A stretch of DNA of 64,000 nt from Archilochus colubris (taxonomy: Eukaryota; Chordata; Aves; Apodiformes; Trochilidae): contig CM041115.1 of the NCBI GenBank assembly GCA_023079485.1, positions 29,378,826-29,442,825 of the forward strand, given 5' to 3'. A program made the translations under genes and the position numbers. Under the pieces are notes generated by a model. The model saw only the letters and a list, made by a program, of their open reading frames with translations, was not told the DNA's origin and made no database searches. Positions 47,844 to 60,385 of the stretch are shown here, piece after piece (the first letter of the stretch is position 1; every line of letters starts with the position of its first letter).

Positions 47844-49047
47844 TCCTGTTCATTTCTACATTCCCTCTCTCATTTTCTGTCTCACAAAAAGGGTGGACTT
47901 TTAGGGAGCAATGTAAAGAGATATAAGAAAAAAATAAACGCACAAATGCAAAAATTAAATAAAAAAACCAGAGGAATAACAACTAGCAGAAGAAAATAAT
48001 GAGATATCAAAACAACAAAATTAAGAGAAACAAGGTAAACAAGTCCAGGCATATCTTCAAAGAGAATGTAATTACATCTCTGAAGAAGCATAGAAAAAGG
48101 TTTGAGAAGAATGTGAAAATATATTGTTTATCTGGAAAGCACATTTGTGAAAAGTTCCTAGAATAAATTCATGTGCAATTTTTCAGCCATCAGCAGCATA
48201 TCACTGCAGCATTGCCACTGACCTTTACAAGGACAGTGTTTGGATTACTCATACTATTTGGGAGCACATATCTGTTTTCTCAGATTTCCCATATCTGGTC
48301 TTCAAGCTGCTGGGTTTTGAATGTGTCAGAGAAGATACTATAGCTCTTCTAATTTCAAACAACAGCTCCTATTTCTTGCTTATATTTCTAGTATTTATTT
48401 CTAGTTTCTAGTCTATTTATTTAAAGATATCAATTAGTACCTTTATTATGCTTATGACTTAAGTAAATTTTTCCCTTTAAACCATACATTTAGAAAAATT
48501 ATTTTCCAGCAATCTTAATATTTGCCCGTACTTATGTATAGCAATTCAGGATCAGTTGACATTTTTCTGACAGCAGTTCTCTTCCTTCCTTTGCTTGTTT
48601 GTTTTTCAATTTTGACTACATGTCAGCAACAAAGGTATTGGCAAGCTGATATGTCAGAAATTAAAGCTGGTCCACAAATTAAATTAATTACATATGCTCT
48701 TCATTAACCTCTCTATCTTACCAGAAAGTGCAGTTACTTAGAAGAGACTCAGCTGTACAGTAAAGTTACTGAAAAGAAATTTGGTTCTGTCTTTGCTCAA
48801 ACCAGGAAAATAAAACTAATGAAAACCAACAGACTTAATTAACACCCAAAATACTTCTCAATTTTTTCGTTATCCTGTTTAAGTTTTGAAATGCCCGCAG
48901 CAATTCTGATTGAAAAACCACATCAATACATCAATTGCTACTATTTTAATAATCTTTACAGTAAGTATTAGACAATAAAACTAAAATCATAAACCCAAAA
49001 TGATAGTCAATATCTTGAGCTATAACTTCCACTAGCACAAGGAATGA
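47844..49047. other. unique sequence
   Basis: Nothing recognised; a decayed TTTCTAGTATTTA tandem occurs near 48386-48420. Confidence 0.5.
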
Positions 49048-49271
49048 CAGAATCATAGAATCATAGAATAATTTTAATTGGCAGGGAGCCCTAAAGGTCA
49101 TCTAGGCCAACCCCACTGCAGTAAGCAAGGCCCTCAACTCGATCAGGTTGCTCAGAGCCTCATCAAGCCTCACCTTGAATATCTCCACGGTTGAGGTCTC
49201 AACTACCTCCCTGGCAAACTGTTCCATTTTTCCATTAGCCTCATGATAAAGAACTTTTTCTAATATTCAGT
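49048..49271 (-). mobile_element. CR1 LINE, 3' end, cut off by an LTR piece
   Basis: Tail CAGAATCATAGAATCATAG, then TCATCTAGGCCAACCCCACT, CTCACCTTGAATATCTCCAC and AAGAACTTTTTCTAATATTC. CR1 similarity stops exactly where the LTR motif TGTCCTGG begins. Confidence 0.88.
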
Positions 49272-49310
49272 TGTCCTGGTTTGGGCCAGGATAAAGGTGA
49301 TTTTCTTTAG
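49272..49310 (+). mobile_element. terminal fragment of the 24858-type LTR
   Basis: TGTCCTGGTTTGGGCCAGG followed by ATAAAGGTGATTTTCTTT matches the first 40 bp of the solo LTR at 24858-25610 with one or two differences; similarity then ends. Confidence 0.7.
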
Positions 49311-50041
49311 GTATTTTACTAAATTTCATTACTTTCTGATATCAGTGAATTTGGTATTCTGAATATTCACAGACACCTTCTTGAATTATACAATTCCATA
49401 TCCATACAGAATGCTTACAAGTTTTCCAGCCGTATTCTTCTTCTCTCTCTTAGAATTACTATCTCACACTGAAGTCAACAAAATTTGTTTTATTTATGCT
49501 GATTATAATTTTTATATTTCAGTTTGAAGGTTTTATTTATGTTGTACTGAGAAGCACCACGCATGGCTGTTTATGGAGTTGATTTTTTTTTTTTCACTTG
49601 AGAAAGGACCTTTCTTCTTACGTATTCACAAAATGATTTGATTCAACTCATTCTTGAGTAGTACTTGGCAAAATATTAGTCCTTTATAAACAGCTGCAAA
49701 GGCTGAAGACATCTCTAGCTGATTTATTTATTACCAGTCCACTCTAAATATTCAAATCTTGAACAATATAGTCAGTGCTTTTACTTCAAATGTTCCAAAT
49801 GTTTTAAACTCTGCCTACCACAAGTGGATTCCACAAAAATAAAACACAGTAAATTATTAATGTAAAATATCAATGAAATAATATAGTAATAATGACTTAC
49901 TTTTTTATCTACCAGGTAGTTTCAATAACTCCGATTAAATACGTATATATGTAAGGCTTCTCTTAACCTTGTAGCAGAATTGCAGCATGTTTCTTCAAAC
50001 ACTGACACAAAGTTAACTTCTGCTTCTTTGTCTTTTTTTAG
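49311..50041. other. unique sequence
   Basis: No recognisable repeat or gene. Confidence 0.45.
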
Positions 50042-51088
50042 TGCAGTGGGGTTTTAGGGAGGCCACAGCGATGGCTCCTGTGTCAAGCTTCTGGAAGATG
50101 CCCCAGTTCCAGTTCTGCCCTGCCTCTGTCCAAGGCCCAGCAGATATGGGAAGCTGGACATACGTCTGCAAACAACATATTCAAGAAAGGGAAAACGAAG
50201 CTACAAGGATACAAAAAAAAGACTTACAAAGTAAAAGAGAGGAAGTGGTAAGGGAGCAGTGACAGAGCAAAGAGACCAAGGGCATAGATTGAGGAAGGAG
50301 GGGGAAAGATGCCCAAGCAGAGATTTCCCCCCAGCCTGGGGTGAGATGGCAGCTGTGCCCCTACAGCCTATGGAGCAGCACAGTGGAGCAGCCCCTTGAA
50401 GAAGCATGGTGAAGCAGTACTTGAAGAACCATGGTAGAACAAATGTGGATTTGCAATCCCTGAAGTGTCACAGATGAGCGGACTTGAAGCTGCAGCCTGT
50501 GCAAGGTCATGGAGAGTGGCAGATGTGGATCTTCAGTCCGAGGAGGGGACTGTTTCCTGAAGTAGACTGTGACTCTGTGGGTAGCCCACACAGGAGCAGT
50601 CTCTTCCTGAGGGACTCCACCTTGTGGAAGAGACTCATGTTGGAGAGGTTAATGAATGACTCTCATAATAGGCACCCTGTGTGGGAGTGAGGCAAGAAAG
50701 TGAGGAGTGCTCCCTCTGAGGAGAAAGGAGTGGGAGAAACAACGTGTGGTGAACTGACCTTAACCCTCCACTCTGTGTCATCACTGTGATGCTGAGAGGG
50801 AGGCAGGAGTGAAGCAATCCCAGCCCAGGAAGAAGGGAGGGGTTGAGGGGTGTTATTAAGATCTGGTCATGTGTTCTCTTTCTGCTCATAGATTAGTCTT
50901 TTTTTCTTTACAAGATGAGTCTGTCTGGTTTTTGACAATTACTGTAACCGAGGAATGAAAACCTCCCTATCCTCGTCCCAGGTATGAGCCTTTGGGTGGA
51001 TTTTCTCCTCTCTGGCCCATTCTGGCAGTGGGTATGCAGGGTGAGCAAGAAAAGGCCTGGTGGGTACCAGCTGGGCCTAACCATGACA
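50042..51088 (+). mobile_element. long LTR segment, avian ERVL-like
   Basis: The pattern is that of a large neoavian LTR as I recall it: GGCCACAGCGATGGCTCCTG, CTTCTGGAAGATGCCCCAG, GCAAACAACATATTCAAGAAAG, GGATCTTCAGTCC, TGGTGAACTGACCTTAACCC, GTGTTATTAAGATCTGGTC, GATTAGTCTTTTTTTC and a right end GGGCCTAACCATGACA. It is GC-richer than its surroundings and about 1 kb long. The left end is unclear and no duplication matches the right flank (GTTGC), so it may be 5' truncated. The frames at 50041-50889 on both strands belong to it. No gag, pol or env was seen. Confidence 0.7.
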
Positions 51089-51382
51089 GTTGCGTATAGA
51101 ACATATTATGAAAAAGCATACATGAGCTGATCTTCTTAAATTGGAAGAAATATAATTGAATTCAGATTTTTCAACAGGAAGATGGTTAAGCATATGGCCA
51201 TAATGCTAGAAGCGTGCAAGGAAGATCCATATTTTTGAAACAAGCATCTACACCCTCGGGTTATAGATGCGTTTGATTATACTTCAAAAGGGAAAGGGAC
51301 CATTGTGCTTTTTATGAGATCCTTTCCAGGCATAGAATGTACAGGTTTATGAGTATATTTTACATAATAGAAGTATACTTGA

Positions 51383-51510
51383 TACATGTTTAAAGAATGG
51401 CGTTGTAGATCGTACAATACTACCATCTCCCCAAAAATCACTTTCTTGAGGAAATATATTTAGGGACATATTGAGCTGAAAAATAAGAGAGAGCCATCTC
51501 AGCCTTTAAG
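51383..51510 (+). repeat. unidentified dispersed repeat, copy 2
   Basis: Pairs with 34097-34235: CTTGATACAT, GTACAATACTACCATC, CTTGAGGAAATATATTTAGG and GCTGAAAAATA occur in the same order and spacing. It runs directly into an LTR family B fragment. Confidence 0.5.
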
Positions 51511-51514
51511 GATA

Positions 51515-51680
51515 CGAATGTGATTGGTCCATTTTGGTCACCTGATCCATTCTTTCCTTCTCACAGGCTCAGCTGCTCCCCATTATCACTGCCACTTTAA
51601 TTGGCTGTCAGTTGCTGGTGGTGTTCCAGGCAGGTTTGTTCTATCCTGGTCCTCTCAAGCCAGAATATTCCTACAGTTTG
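51515..51680 (+). mobile_element. ERV LTR fragment, family B
   Basis: Matches the right end of the 53931-54553 LTR: ATTGGTCCATTTTGGTCACC, CTCACAGGCTCAGCTGCTCC, GCTGGTGGTGTTCCAGGCAG and TATCCTGGTCCTCTCAAGCC. Only this terminal 165 bp is present. Confidence 0.75.
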
Positions 51681-51699
51681 CACTTAAACCTTAGATAAT

Positions 51700-52359
51700 C
51701 CCCCTCCCAAACAAAATACATATATGTATGTTTATGTATATGTATACATATATGTATCAGTCACTCAATACAGATATTAGTAATAATAATTACTATTATA
51801 ATAATCCTCTGGCAATATCTCCTTTGGGTAGACTAAAATTATCTCATGGAAGAACAAATGTCAGAAATTTTGAACTGAGAAATATTTTCTTAAAGTAGCA
51901 TTAAATCTTGCCTTCATGAACTTAATAAAGGTACCATTGGACTTCTCACAGGTTAGAGTTCACTCTAGCTGAGTATCCAGAAATGAAAGGTTAGTGCAAT
52001 ATGTTTCTAACCCACTTTCAGTAAAAGCTTTTTTCATTGCTGGAAGCCAATCTTCTAGGCAGACCAAATACTGTGACTACACGTTCTTCACCAAATTAAA
52101 ATAGTTGAGCTATAACTTTAAATAAAACTTTTATCACTGGCACCACAAAAATTAGAGTTTACTTCACCTTTTTGAAGATATAGTAATTTTGTAGGCATTT
52201 CAGAGATACTAAATTCTTATCATACTTGCCAGAGTATTCATTAATTTTGAGGTCTAAAAATATAGAGCTGTCAATAAATATGTTGACAGTTTTTCTCTAT
52301 CATATTTCACCCACTGCTGACACACCTAAGGGAGTTTTCCCTTAAATCTCCCACTGCAC
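51700..52359. other. unique sequence with a TATGTA-rich patch
   Basis: 51714-51757 is a palindromic ATACATATATGTATG run, followed by an AATAAT run. Otherwise nothing recognised. Confidence 0.5.
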
Positions 52360-52850
52360 CCTCATAGATGAGCTTAGGAAGTGGGGATTAGATGAATAGA
52401 CTGTGGGGTGGATTGAAAACTGGCTCAGAGGTAATGCTCTTAGACCATCTCTGTGATGAGGAAAGGCTGAGTGCCTTAGGTCTTTTTAGTCTTGAGAAGA
52501 GAAGACTATGAAGAGAACTCTTCATCACATATAAATACTTAGAGGGTAGCTATTGGGAGGGTAACAGTCTCTTTTCAGCTGTACCCAGTGACAGAACAAG
52601 AGGTAATGTGCACAAATTTGAACAGGGGAAGTTCAATCTAAACATGAGAAGGAACTTTTTTCCTTTAAGGGCAGTAACTGTAACCAGTTGCCCGTAGAGG
52701 TGGTGGAGTCTCCATCCCTGGAGACATTCAAAACCCACTGGGATGCCATCATGTGTAACCTACTCTAGGTGAACCCCCTCTGGCTGTGGGTTTGAACTAG
52801 ATGATCTCCAGAGGTCCCTTCCAGCCTCTAATGTTCTGTGCTTCTGTGAT
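52360..52850 (+). mobile_element. CR1 LINE with large internal deletion
   Basis: Sense CR1. A short upstream block (AGGAAGTGGGGATTAGATG then GTGGGGTGGATTGAAAACTGG, from the RT region) is followed at about 52445 directly by CTGATGAGGAAAGGCTGAGTG-like sequence from the end of ORF2. A complete 3' UTR follows with GTGGTGGAGTCTCCATCCC, GAACTAGATGATCTCCAGAG and the tail GTTCTGTGCTTCTGTGATG. The RT catalytic segment is therefore missing. It looks like the same subfamily as the old CR1 at 4277. Confidence 0.88.
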
Positions 52851-53925
52851 GCCCACAACAGATCACTTACTGTCTATTTCCTTGTCATCCTTTGTAAAAC
52901 AGAATAGGCTTTGTAGAACTGTTGGCTGTGTATAATGCACAGACACACCTCTCTCCCTAATGGTTCTTAAATGCAGGAAAAAAAAGCTTGTGAGAAAATA
53001 AATGAATGATGGACTGCTCAGTCAGATTCTGTCCTCTGTTGCACAGAGAACTTGTATGATTACAGTTAAATAGGAGGCAAGGATACTGACTCCTGGGACA
53101 AAAATCCAGTTTGGTTATTGTATGATACTTACTACTGGCTGTCATTTTCAGACACAACCTGTACTTATAAAGTCCTACTTTTCACATTGAAGCTTCATCA
53201 AACAGCAGCATTTTTTAATATTTAAAATACTGCAATATTTATATCAGATTGTAGAACCTTAAAATTTGACACAGAGGATTTCACTGAATACTATGTGGAA
53301 ATTACTTGAATAAATTCCACCTTTGTTTTCCTTACAAACTTTCTGAAGTATTAGAAAGAGAAGATGGAAAAATTAGTTTTGCAGAATTCTGCAGTCCCAG
53401 GGTAGACTGTAATTCCTGTAGCATGATTTCTTTTTGAAATAAGACAAGAGTCTTGAGAGAACTCAGCAGAGATTTTTTTAAAATAAATTTGAAAAATATA
53501 ATTAAGAATCTATTACATTAATACATATTATTAATTACTTGACACATTTTGTTTAATATTTAGCCTTTTTTTTTTTCTGTTCAAAGACTATTTCAGTGAA
53601 GGAAAGTAAGTACTAAATTATCAGAAAAAATAATAAGAATGGAAAATTATGAAAGTTTTAGTTGTTTTTGAAATGGAAACAAGCAAGAGAGACAGATGAC
53701 TCCAAGCGCTTGGTCATACCTGGATTAAATTTGTGATACACGTTGATCTGAGCGATTCATGGGGATAGGAAATTCTCAGGGTTTCATTCAGCTGCAGCTC
53801 TGGGAAACTTTATTTGTTTGTATTGAGCTTTGCCTAGGAAACTTTATTTTTTAAAAAGAATTAAACAGAGACAGAAAAATCTTTGCTATGGGAAGTACTA
53901 TGTGTCTTCACTACAGGGTAAAATG
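52851..53925. other. unique sequence
   Basis: Nothing recognised. Confidence 0.5.
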
Positions 53926-53930
53926 TCAGT

Positions 53931-54553
53931 TGTCATGGTTTTAGACTGTAACTAGACAGATTCTCTCTGTTATACCCCACTACCCTCTCTGGAGAAGATG
54001 AAGAAGGGAGAGAGACTTTAAGTTTGGAAAAAAAAATTGGATAGGTTCAATGAGGTAGCAGTAGCAAATTACAATTTATATACAAATATGTCAATATAGA
54101 ACTTGCCCTCCACAATTGATAATTACTTCCCAACTGGAAAATTCCCACACCGGATTGGGCTGTAAGGAGGGGTGCCCGTGTCCAGGGTCCAAGTTCATAA
54201 GTCTTAGAGCAACCAAGCCAGTCCTACTTGGGAAGGTAGAAGGCAACCTGTCTTGGTGAATTATATTCTTCTCCAGAGAGGAAACAAGCAGAAGTGGGAG
54301 GAACAGCAGGAGGCAAGCCTTGACCTAGCTAGGACACAAGCAAGAGAAACTTCCAGAGTCCTCTTTTAGGAGCCATTTTATATGGAGCACCATGGGAAGG
54401 AATACTGTGGTTGGTCCATTTGTGTTACCTGACCCATCTTCTCCTCCCATCAGCTCAGCTGCTCCTCATTATAAAGGCAACATCAACAGCCTGACAGCTG
54501 CTGGTGGTGTTCCAGGCAGTCTTTTTCTATCTTGGTCCTCTCAAACCAGGAAA
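53931..54553 (+). mobile_element. solo LTR, family B, with 5-bp duplication TCAGT
   Basis: Starts TGTCATGGTTTTAGACTG, the usual opening of a large group of avian LTRs, and is flanked by TCAGT at 53926-53930 and 54554-54558. The right end reads CCAGGAAA rather than ending in CA, so the last bases have mutated. Its 623 bp match two partial copies, 51515-51680 (plus) and 35877-36180 (minus). The 5-bp duplication fits ERVL-type integration. The 89-codon frame at 54392-54661 crosses its right edge and is not a gene. Confidence 0.83.
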
Positions 54554-54558
54554 TCAGT

Positions 54559-57500
54559 CAAAAAGCATAAAATAGCAATAATGAAAGCCATGACTGTACT
54601 AATTGGTCTCTCACTCATACAGACTAATATGAAACATCTGCAGTATGCGGTTGAGGACTAAAAATCTTTTTCTGGAATTTTCCTTCCACATACCATAAAG
54701 CCCATTGAGACAAAAGGACCACACAACCCATAATGACATAGTTCCACTTCACCAAATGAGACAGTTAGATAATTTGTCTTTCAGTTCTTAAATTTAAAGA
54801 TACATGATATGAATTTATAAGAATTATATGTCTGGCACATTTTATTCCCTGAAAATTTATAAAAATCACCCTCAGTAAATTTGGAGTTCCCACATATCAC
54901 AGAGCAAACAATCCAAATCATTTCATTTTAATCAGTTATTAATAGTCTAGGTTTCAGTCCCACATATTTTTCCTCATATGCTTTAACTTATAAACGAAAA
55001 TAGATCAAATAAATATGTAGTCTATAAAGCTGTGAATTTGTGGAAGATTTAAACACTTCTATAGTTAGTAATATAACTATTGGGACCCAACAATATGTGG
55101 TACAAACTATATCTTAATTTTTTTTTTAATTTTGCAGAAATTTGGCCATTAAGGTTTCTCCACATTAAATTTCATTTCATGTTTCAGCTACATAAATAAT
55201 TATTTTATATACCAGGTGATTCTGGAATTTGGATTTGTTAACATGAACAAAAAAGTCCTAAAGAAGAGTCCATGCAAGTTAAAAAATTACATGTGAAATT
55301 ACTTTTCCAGTTTACTCTCTTCAGAGCAGGTATAAATGCTGAGAATAATCACTACTCTTCTGTGCAAAAGGTAATATTCACCCTCACTCCTCTGTTCCTC
55401 CTCCTTCTAATTCCCAGTTCTACTCCACACAAACCTCCCACAGCTTGTCGACCCCCCAGACAAAGCAACAAGATATTTCTTTGGCTCTTCTCCTTTGTGG
55501 AATGGGCAAATCCACAGTCCTATAGATTTACAATGATTCACAAAAATGATAAGTGACAAAGCGAGCATATGCCTATTTATGTGAAATATTCTGTGAACTT
55601 TATGTTCAAAAAAATATTTGCAAATAAAATTATTCCGAATCTTAACATTTATATATAAGAAAAGCTGTTCTAGGACACAACACATTCAGAGTGTTCAGAT
55701 AACTCTGAGACATGGGTCAGAGAACTGGATATGGATATTTGTATTGAAACTAAGAACTGGAACCTGAACCCATTTCCCTCATTAAATACTTAAAAAGTAG
55801 CAGTAAGAAATACAAAAAGTGGGGCTGTTTTATTGGTTTTTGTGCTGGACTATCAGAACGAAGCTGGATAGACACTTATAGTTTTGGGTTTTTTTCCCTT
55901 GTAAAAATGGTGCTCTATAATATTTACAGCTACTAGGAAATAAGTTTACACAAATTAGCACAGTTTATGCTCTGTACTTCTTACATTTCAAAACAGACGT
56001 ATCTTGATGACTGTATTAAATACAAAATATAAGCTTACAGTAAATGCCTTGCTATTAACTTCAACAACAACACTTCAGCTAAAGTAATTCTTCAATATTT
56101 TACAACTTATTTATATGTACAGGTAAAACTACATTTCTACCTATGGCACCTAAAGCCATTTACCCCTCTAGTTAACATATTTTCTTTCAGCATTTACATT
56201 TTAAACTCTGTCAATGAAGTAATCAAGTTATATGGCAGAAGAAGAAATAAATTCTGTCAGGCGTTCCATCCACTTACTGGTTCATAAGACAGTTAAAATA
56301 TTTTAAAATGTTGATCTGTCACTAAGATTTGTATAAAATTTCAAAACATTGTAACTCTGAATATAAGCATAGCTAATTATTAAATAATAGCCACCAATAT
56401 CAGGCAAAAATCAAGCTCAGTTATTATCATGGCTCTATAAAAAGGCACAGCTGAGATTATGGATATTCTTAATAAAGTACTAAAACACTAAGTCACCATT
56501 GCCAGTAGAAAACATTTTGCTTTTAACACATATGAAGTCTAAGCTTATATAAGTTTACTGCACTACTCTGTACACGTTTGAATTATGTGACTAACCAGAC
56601 ACAGAAAAAAAAGACACTGTGTAAGCAAGGGGTTTGTTAACAAAGTGATCTGCAAATATGTTTCTAGACTGTAAATGTGTCCACATAAATCTGGGATAAA
56701 TCACTGACAAATAGCAAGAAGCTTAAAAATTATATCTATGTTCTTCAATGAATAATTTAAGGTAACTCTTAGCTTTTAAATTTTTCAGATAATTATACCA
56801 TTCTGTAACTTTTTCTTGTAACTTTTCTTGTTACTCTCTTGTAACTTGTAACTTTTCCAGTCTTATGTATTCTTTGTTCTGCAACATCTCAAGATCTTTA
56901 TTGGAAAATAAGCTACAAGTTGTTCTTTGGATTTTTTAGTGTACCTTGATATTCATGGTGTATTTTCCAAGCGCCTGTGTGAGAAGATTCCTTTAAAATA
57001 AGGTCTGTCTTTTTCCCAATATTTCATTGCAAGCTCAGGAGCAATTCCTACCAAATTAAGCATCGTGCAAACACAGAACTTATAGATAATTATTATCAGG
57101 TATTTTAAAACTATAGATACATTTGAATACACATATTTACAAGTAAAATATCACGATATGTGGAGCATCATAATCATCTCATCATTATATTTCTAAATCC
57201 ATCTCTTCTGATTTCCCTGTGTGCTAGTTGTTTAAATAGTAATTAGATCTGATGGAATGTTTCCAGTATTACAGTTTTCTGTCAGAAAATGCAGTCTAAT
57301 AAAAAAATAAGTTTTTTAAGAAAATAGAATTTTCACCGCACTGACATTGTGAATGAAATCTCAGTTGTGAAGCAACCGTCCTGCAGACTACACACCTGAT
57401 ACTCTGTCTTACCTTTTTGTAGCTCAAATAAAATGGGGGAATACTCAAACTCCTACTACCATGAGACTTCTTTTTTATCTTCTTTGACATTAGTGGCGAC

Positions 57501-60004
57501 CTTGGAACACCTTATGCTTCATCATGTATTAAGCAGAATCTGTAAACAAGATCAGCTATTACAAGACAAAGCAATCAACACAAATACCAGCTAAGCAATA
57601 CCAATACTAAATAAAGAATAAAAAGGTACAGTCTTTTGCTTATTTTGAACAGCAGCAAGAACTTGTGTGAAAAGAAACTTATAAAAGCATAGTAATCCAA
57701 AAGTAGAAAGATCATTTTATCAAAAGAATCATTGATCAGATGGAAAGTCTTTTGGTAATTCCAATATTGGTTCTAGAGATCACATTCAAAGTCTGTTAAC
57801 TAAAACTTTGTTTTGGCAGGTGGCCTCAGCTCTCTTGAATGTGAAATATTTTCATCAGTATACAAGCTTTAAAAATCCTTCATCTGCTCAAATGTTGAGC
57901 AAGAGAAGTTGGAAATATTCAAGTATTACACAGGACAAGGAATTTTTTTGTTTATCTTCAATTAAGAACAAAGCATGACTTTCTTACAGCAATAGAAGGG
58001 CTTAATGTCTATTGTTTGATAATTTCTCTTGTGATGAAGGATTATCAGGGCTTTATCTCAGCTAAGAACTCAGTCCAGTGCAAAGAGGGACCGGCTCTAG
58101 GAAGCTGGGGCATCAAGGCATTTCCAATGGGAAATGAGAGTGATAAGCCTTATCAAAGGGCAGGGGTCACCATCTGACAGGAAAGCAGAATTTAAAACTG
58201 CTGGAAAGGTCTCCCACTATGTGGACTGAAAGACAAGCAGCCCATGCCAAAAGCTAAATCTCCAGGTGTGTCACAGCAACTCATCCAAAATAAATTCTTG
58301 CTTTTCCTTTTCCACTTCCCCTTCATTTTTATAGGAATAGAAACACTCTTCTCTCAGTCTCTCTCCACTCAGCAGTAATTAGTGACTGTGCAAAACAAGC
58401 ATCCTGTATTTAAGAGAAAGCATAAGAAATAAAAATGAACAAAAATAATATTTTGGAACTTCTAAAATCAATAGCTGTCATTAAAATCTTTCTTGAACCA
58501 AATCACGCAGACCTAATTCATATATACACATGAAAATTTTTCAATGCTTTTCAGTAGAGATTTTATTAGAGAAAAAAAGAACAAAACAGGTTTTGCCACT
58601 CACATTCCCCTATACATATTACCTGTTTGATTTGGTGTGGATGAAGGAGGGGACCTAAATCCTCAGAAACTTAGATAAAGTTGAATATTTGTGAAAAAAC
58701 ATAAGTGCTTATATGTCACAATGTTCATTATTTCTGTACCGCTCCTCCACTTCCACATCTATGTACCTTACCAGGACACCAGAAATACTTGAAAAATTTA
58801 ATGTATGTTTGAATCTTGCTGAGTGTAATTATAACTCCTAAGAGAAGAAGGTTGAGACTTTGCCTTTCCTTTCCCTTCCTTAACCCTTCTATCTTACATA
58901 GCTAAGATAGAAAAGGAGCAGGAACAATCTAGCCTCAAAATATGAGCATGTGATGCCTGTTACTCGAAGAATAATAAAAAGAAATGTTTTATAATAAAAT
59001 TTAAAATGACTTAAATCTTACTGCAGCACCCTGATAGTAAATATCACTGTAATTATTGCGGTGACAGTCCATAAACTGCTTCAGTTTACTGCAATTATGA
59101 TCCTCAGCATTGGTTTAATAGTGATTACACAAGGTATTGGCACAAGATGGTTAATGTTTGAAGAGCTGGAGAGTTAGCCACAGAGCCTGGGCTAACAGCC
59201 TAACAAGATGAGCAAGCTAGAGCTGCTGTGACACTAATGGTTACAGCACTGCAAGGCTGGTTTGTCAACAGTGGATAATGTGATCCCGATATACAGTGAA
59301 GCTATGATTTAAAAATTAATGTCATTTATTTTTTAATCAAATATCTTCCTTCCAAAAACTGTAAGGAGAAATGTCTTTCAGGAAAGTATTCTGTCTCATT
59401 CTCTCTCCCCTTCTGTTTTCTTGAAGCACAGCAATTTCAGAAATGCTTGGGGAGGGGAAGGGAAGAAGGAGGAGGAGATTAAAGCAAATTCTCTACAAGC
59501 AACTAGTTTTGAGAAAATTTGCATAAAGACTTTTTATGCTATTCTAAACTGAAAGTTATACATTGGACAAAGCATTTCACCCCCCTCAGCGCCATCCATT
59601 ATTTCTACCAAAATTATTTATTTTCATTAAAAATGGGATTTTTCCTTTCCTGACTTAGTTATATGTCTGCCTGTTTTGTCCTTCTCTGTGATTTGTTAAT
59701 CTCACCCATAAAGTCTGAAGTCTTTGAATCTGATAAATTAGATGTCCACTCACTCGATTTTTATGGTTGCTTTGTTCTTTTAATCCTTCTTCCACTTCAA
59801 GGTTCATATTTAGATTGGATTAATAAGAACTCTAATCATGGTAAGGATTTCCTCTGCTAAAACTTTGTAGCTTTCTGGCTAACGTCACAAGCTTCTATCA
59901 GCTGAAGCACTAAAATCAAAGCACAGAAATGGACTTTGAAAACTCATATAGCCAGTGATCTTGCCATAGGAAAAGATAGCAAAATACACATCATTCATGA
60001 CAGC
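54559..60004. other. unique sequence, no gene supported
   Basis: More than 5 kb without a recognised transposon. A small TGTAACTTTTC-type tandem lies at 56804-56858. 59030-59290 and the GC-richer 58060-58270 look less decayed than their surroundings and could be conserved non-coding DNA, but nothing in one sequence proves it. Confidence 0.45.
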
Positions 60005-60385
60005 CTATCCTTTTCTGAAAACCTTCAGCAGTAGGGATTCAACAGCACCCACAGGCAAACTATTTCAATATTTAACAGACCTTTCTGTTAGTACATTTTT
60101 CCTAATATCTAATGTAAATGTCCCTTGATGAAATTTAAGTCAATTACTCTTTGCCTTACCTATACTGTACATGAACAACTGATAATTTCCTCTCTCTTTG
60201 AAGCAGGTTTTTATAATTTTAAAGACAGTTATCATAACTCTCTTCAGTCAATTCCACTGCAAACTAAAAATCTATAGTTATGTCAAACTTTCATGTTTTT
60301 CTAGATTTAGAGCTTTAACACTTGTTGGTCTTCTTGGATTTCTGTCTACAGTTTATATATTGTTCCTCAAGACTGAGGGACATTT
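60005..60385 (-). mobile_element. very old CR1 LINE remnant
   Basis: Weak but ordered similarity to the 3' half of CR1 on the minus strand: GGGATTCAACAGCACCCACA, TTTTTCCTAATATCTAATG, ATTTAAGTCAATTACTCTTTG, TAAAGACAGTTATCATAACTC, CTCTTCAGTC and TCATGTTTTTCTAGATTTAGA. The wording (TTAAG.C.ATTAC, GACTGTTATCA) is closer to CR1 copies shared with turtles and crocodilians than to the young avian type. The tail repeat is gone and no open frame remains. Confidence 0.6.

Noticed and set aside
49267..49346. TCAGT at 49267-49271 and 49342-49346 as a target duplication around a mini-LTR
   Set aside because: A 70-bp LTR is implausible, the right end lacks CA, CR1 does not resume after it, and a 5-mer match within 80 bp is easily chance.
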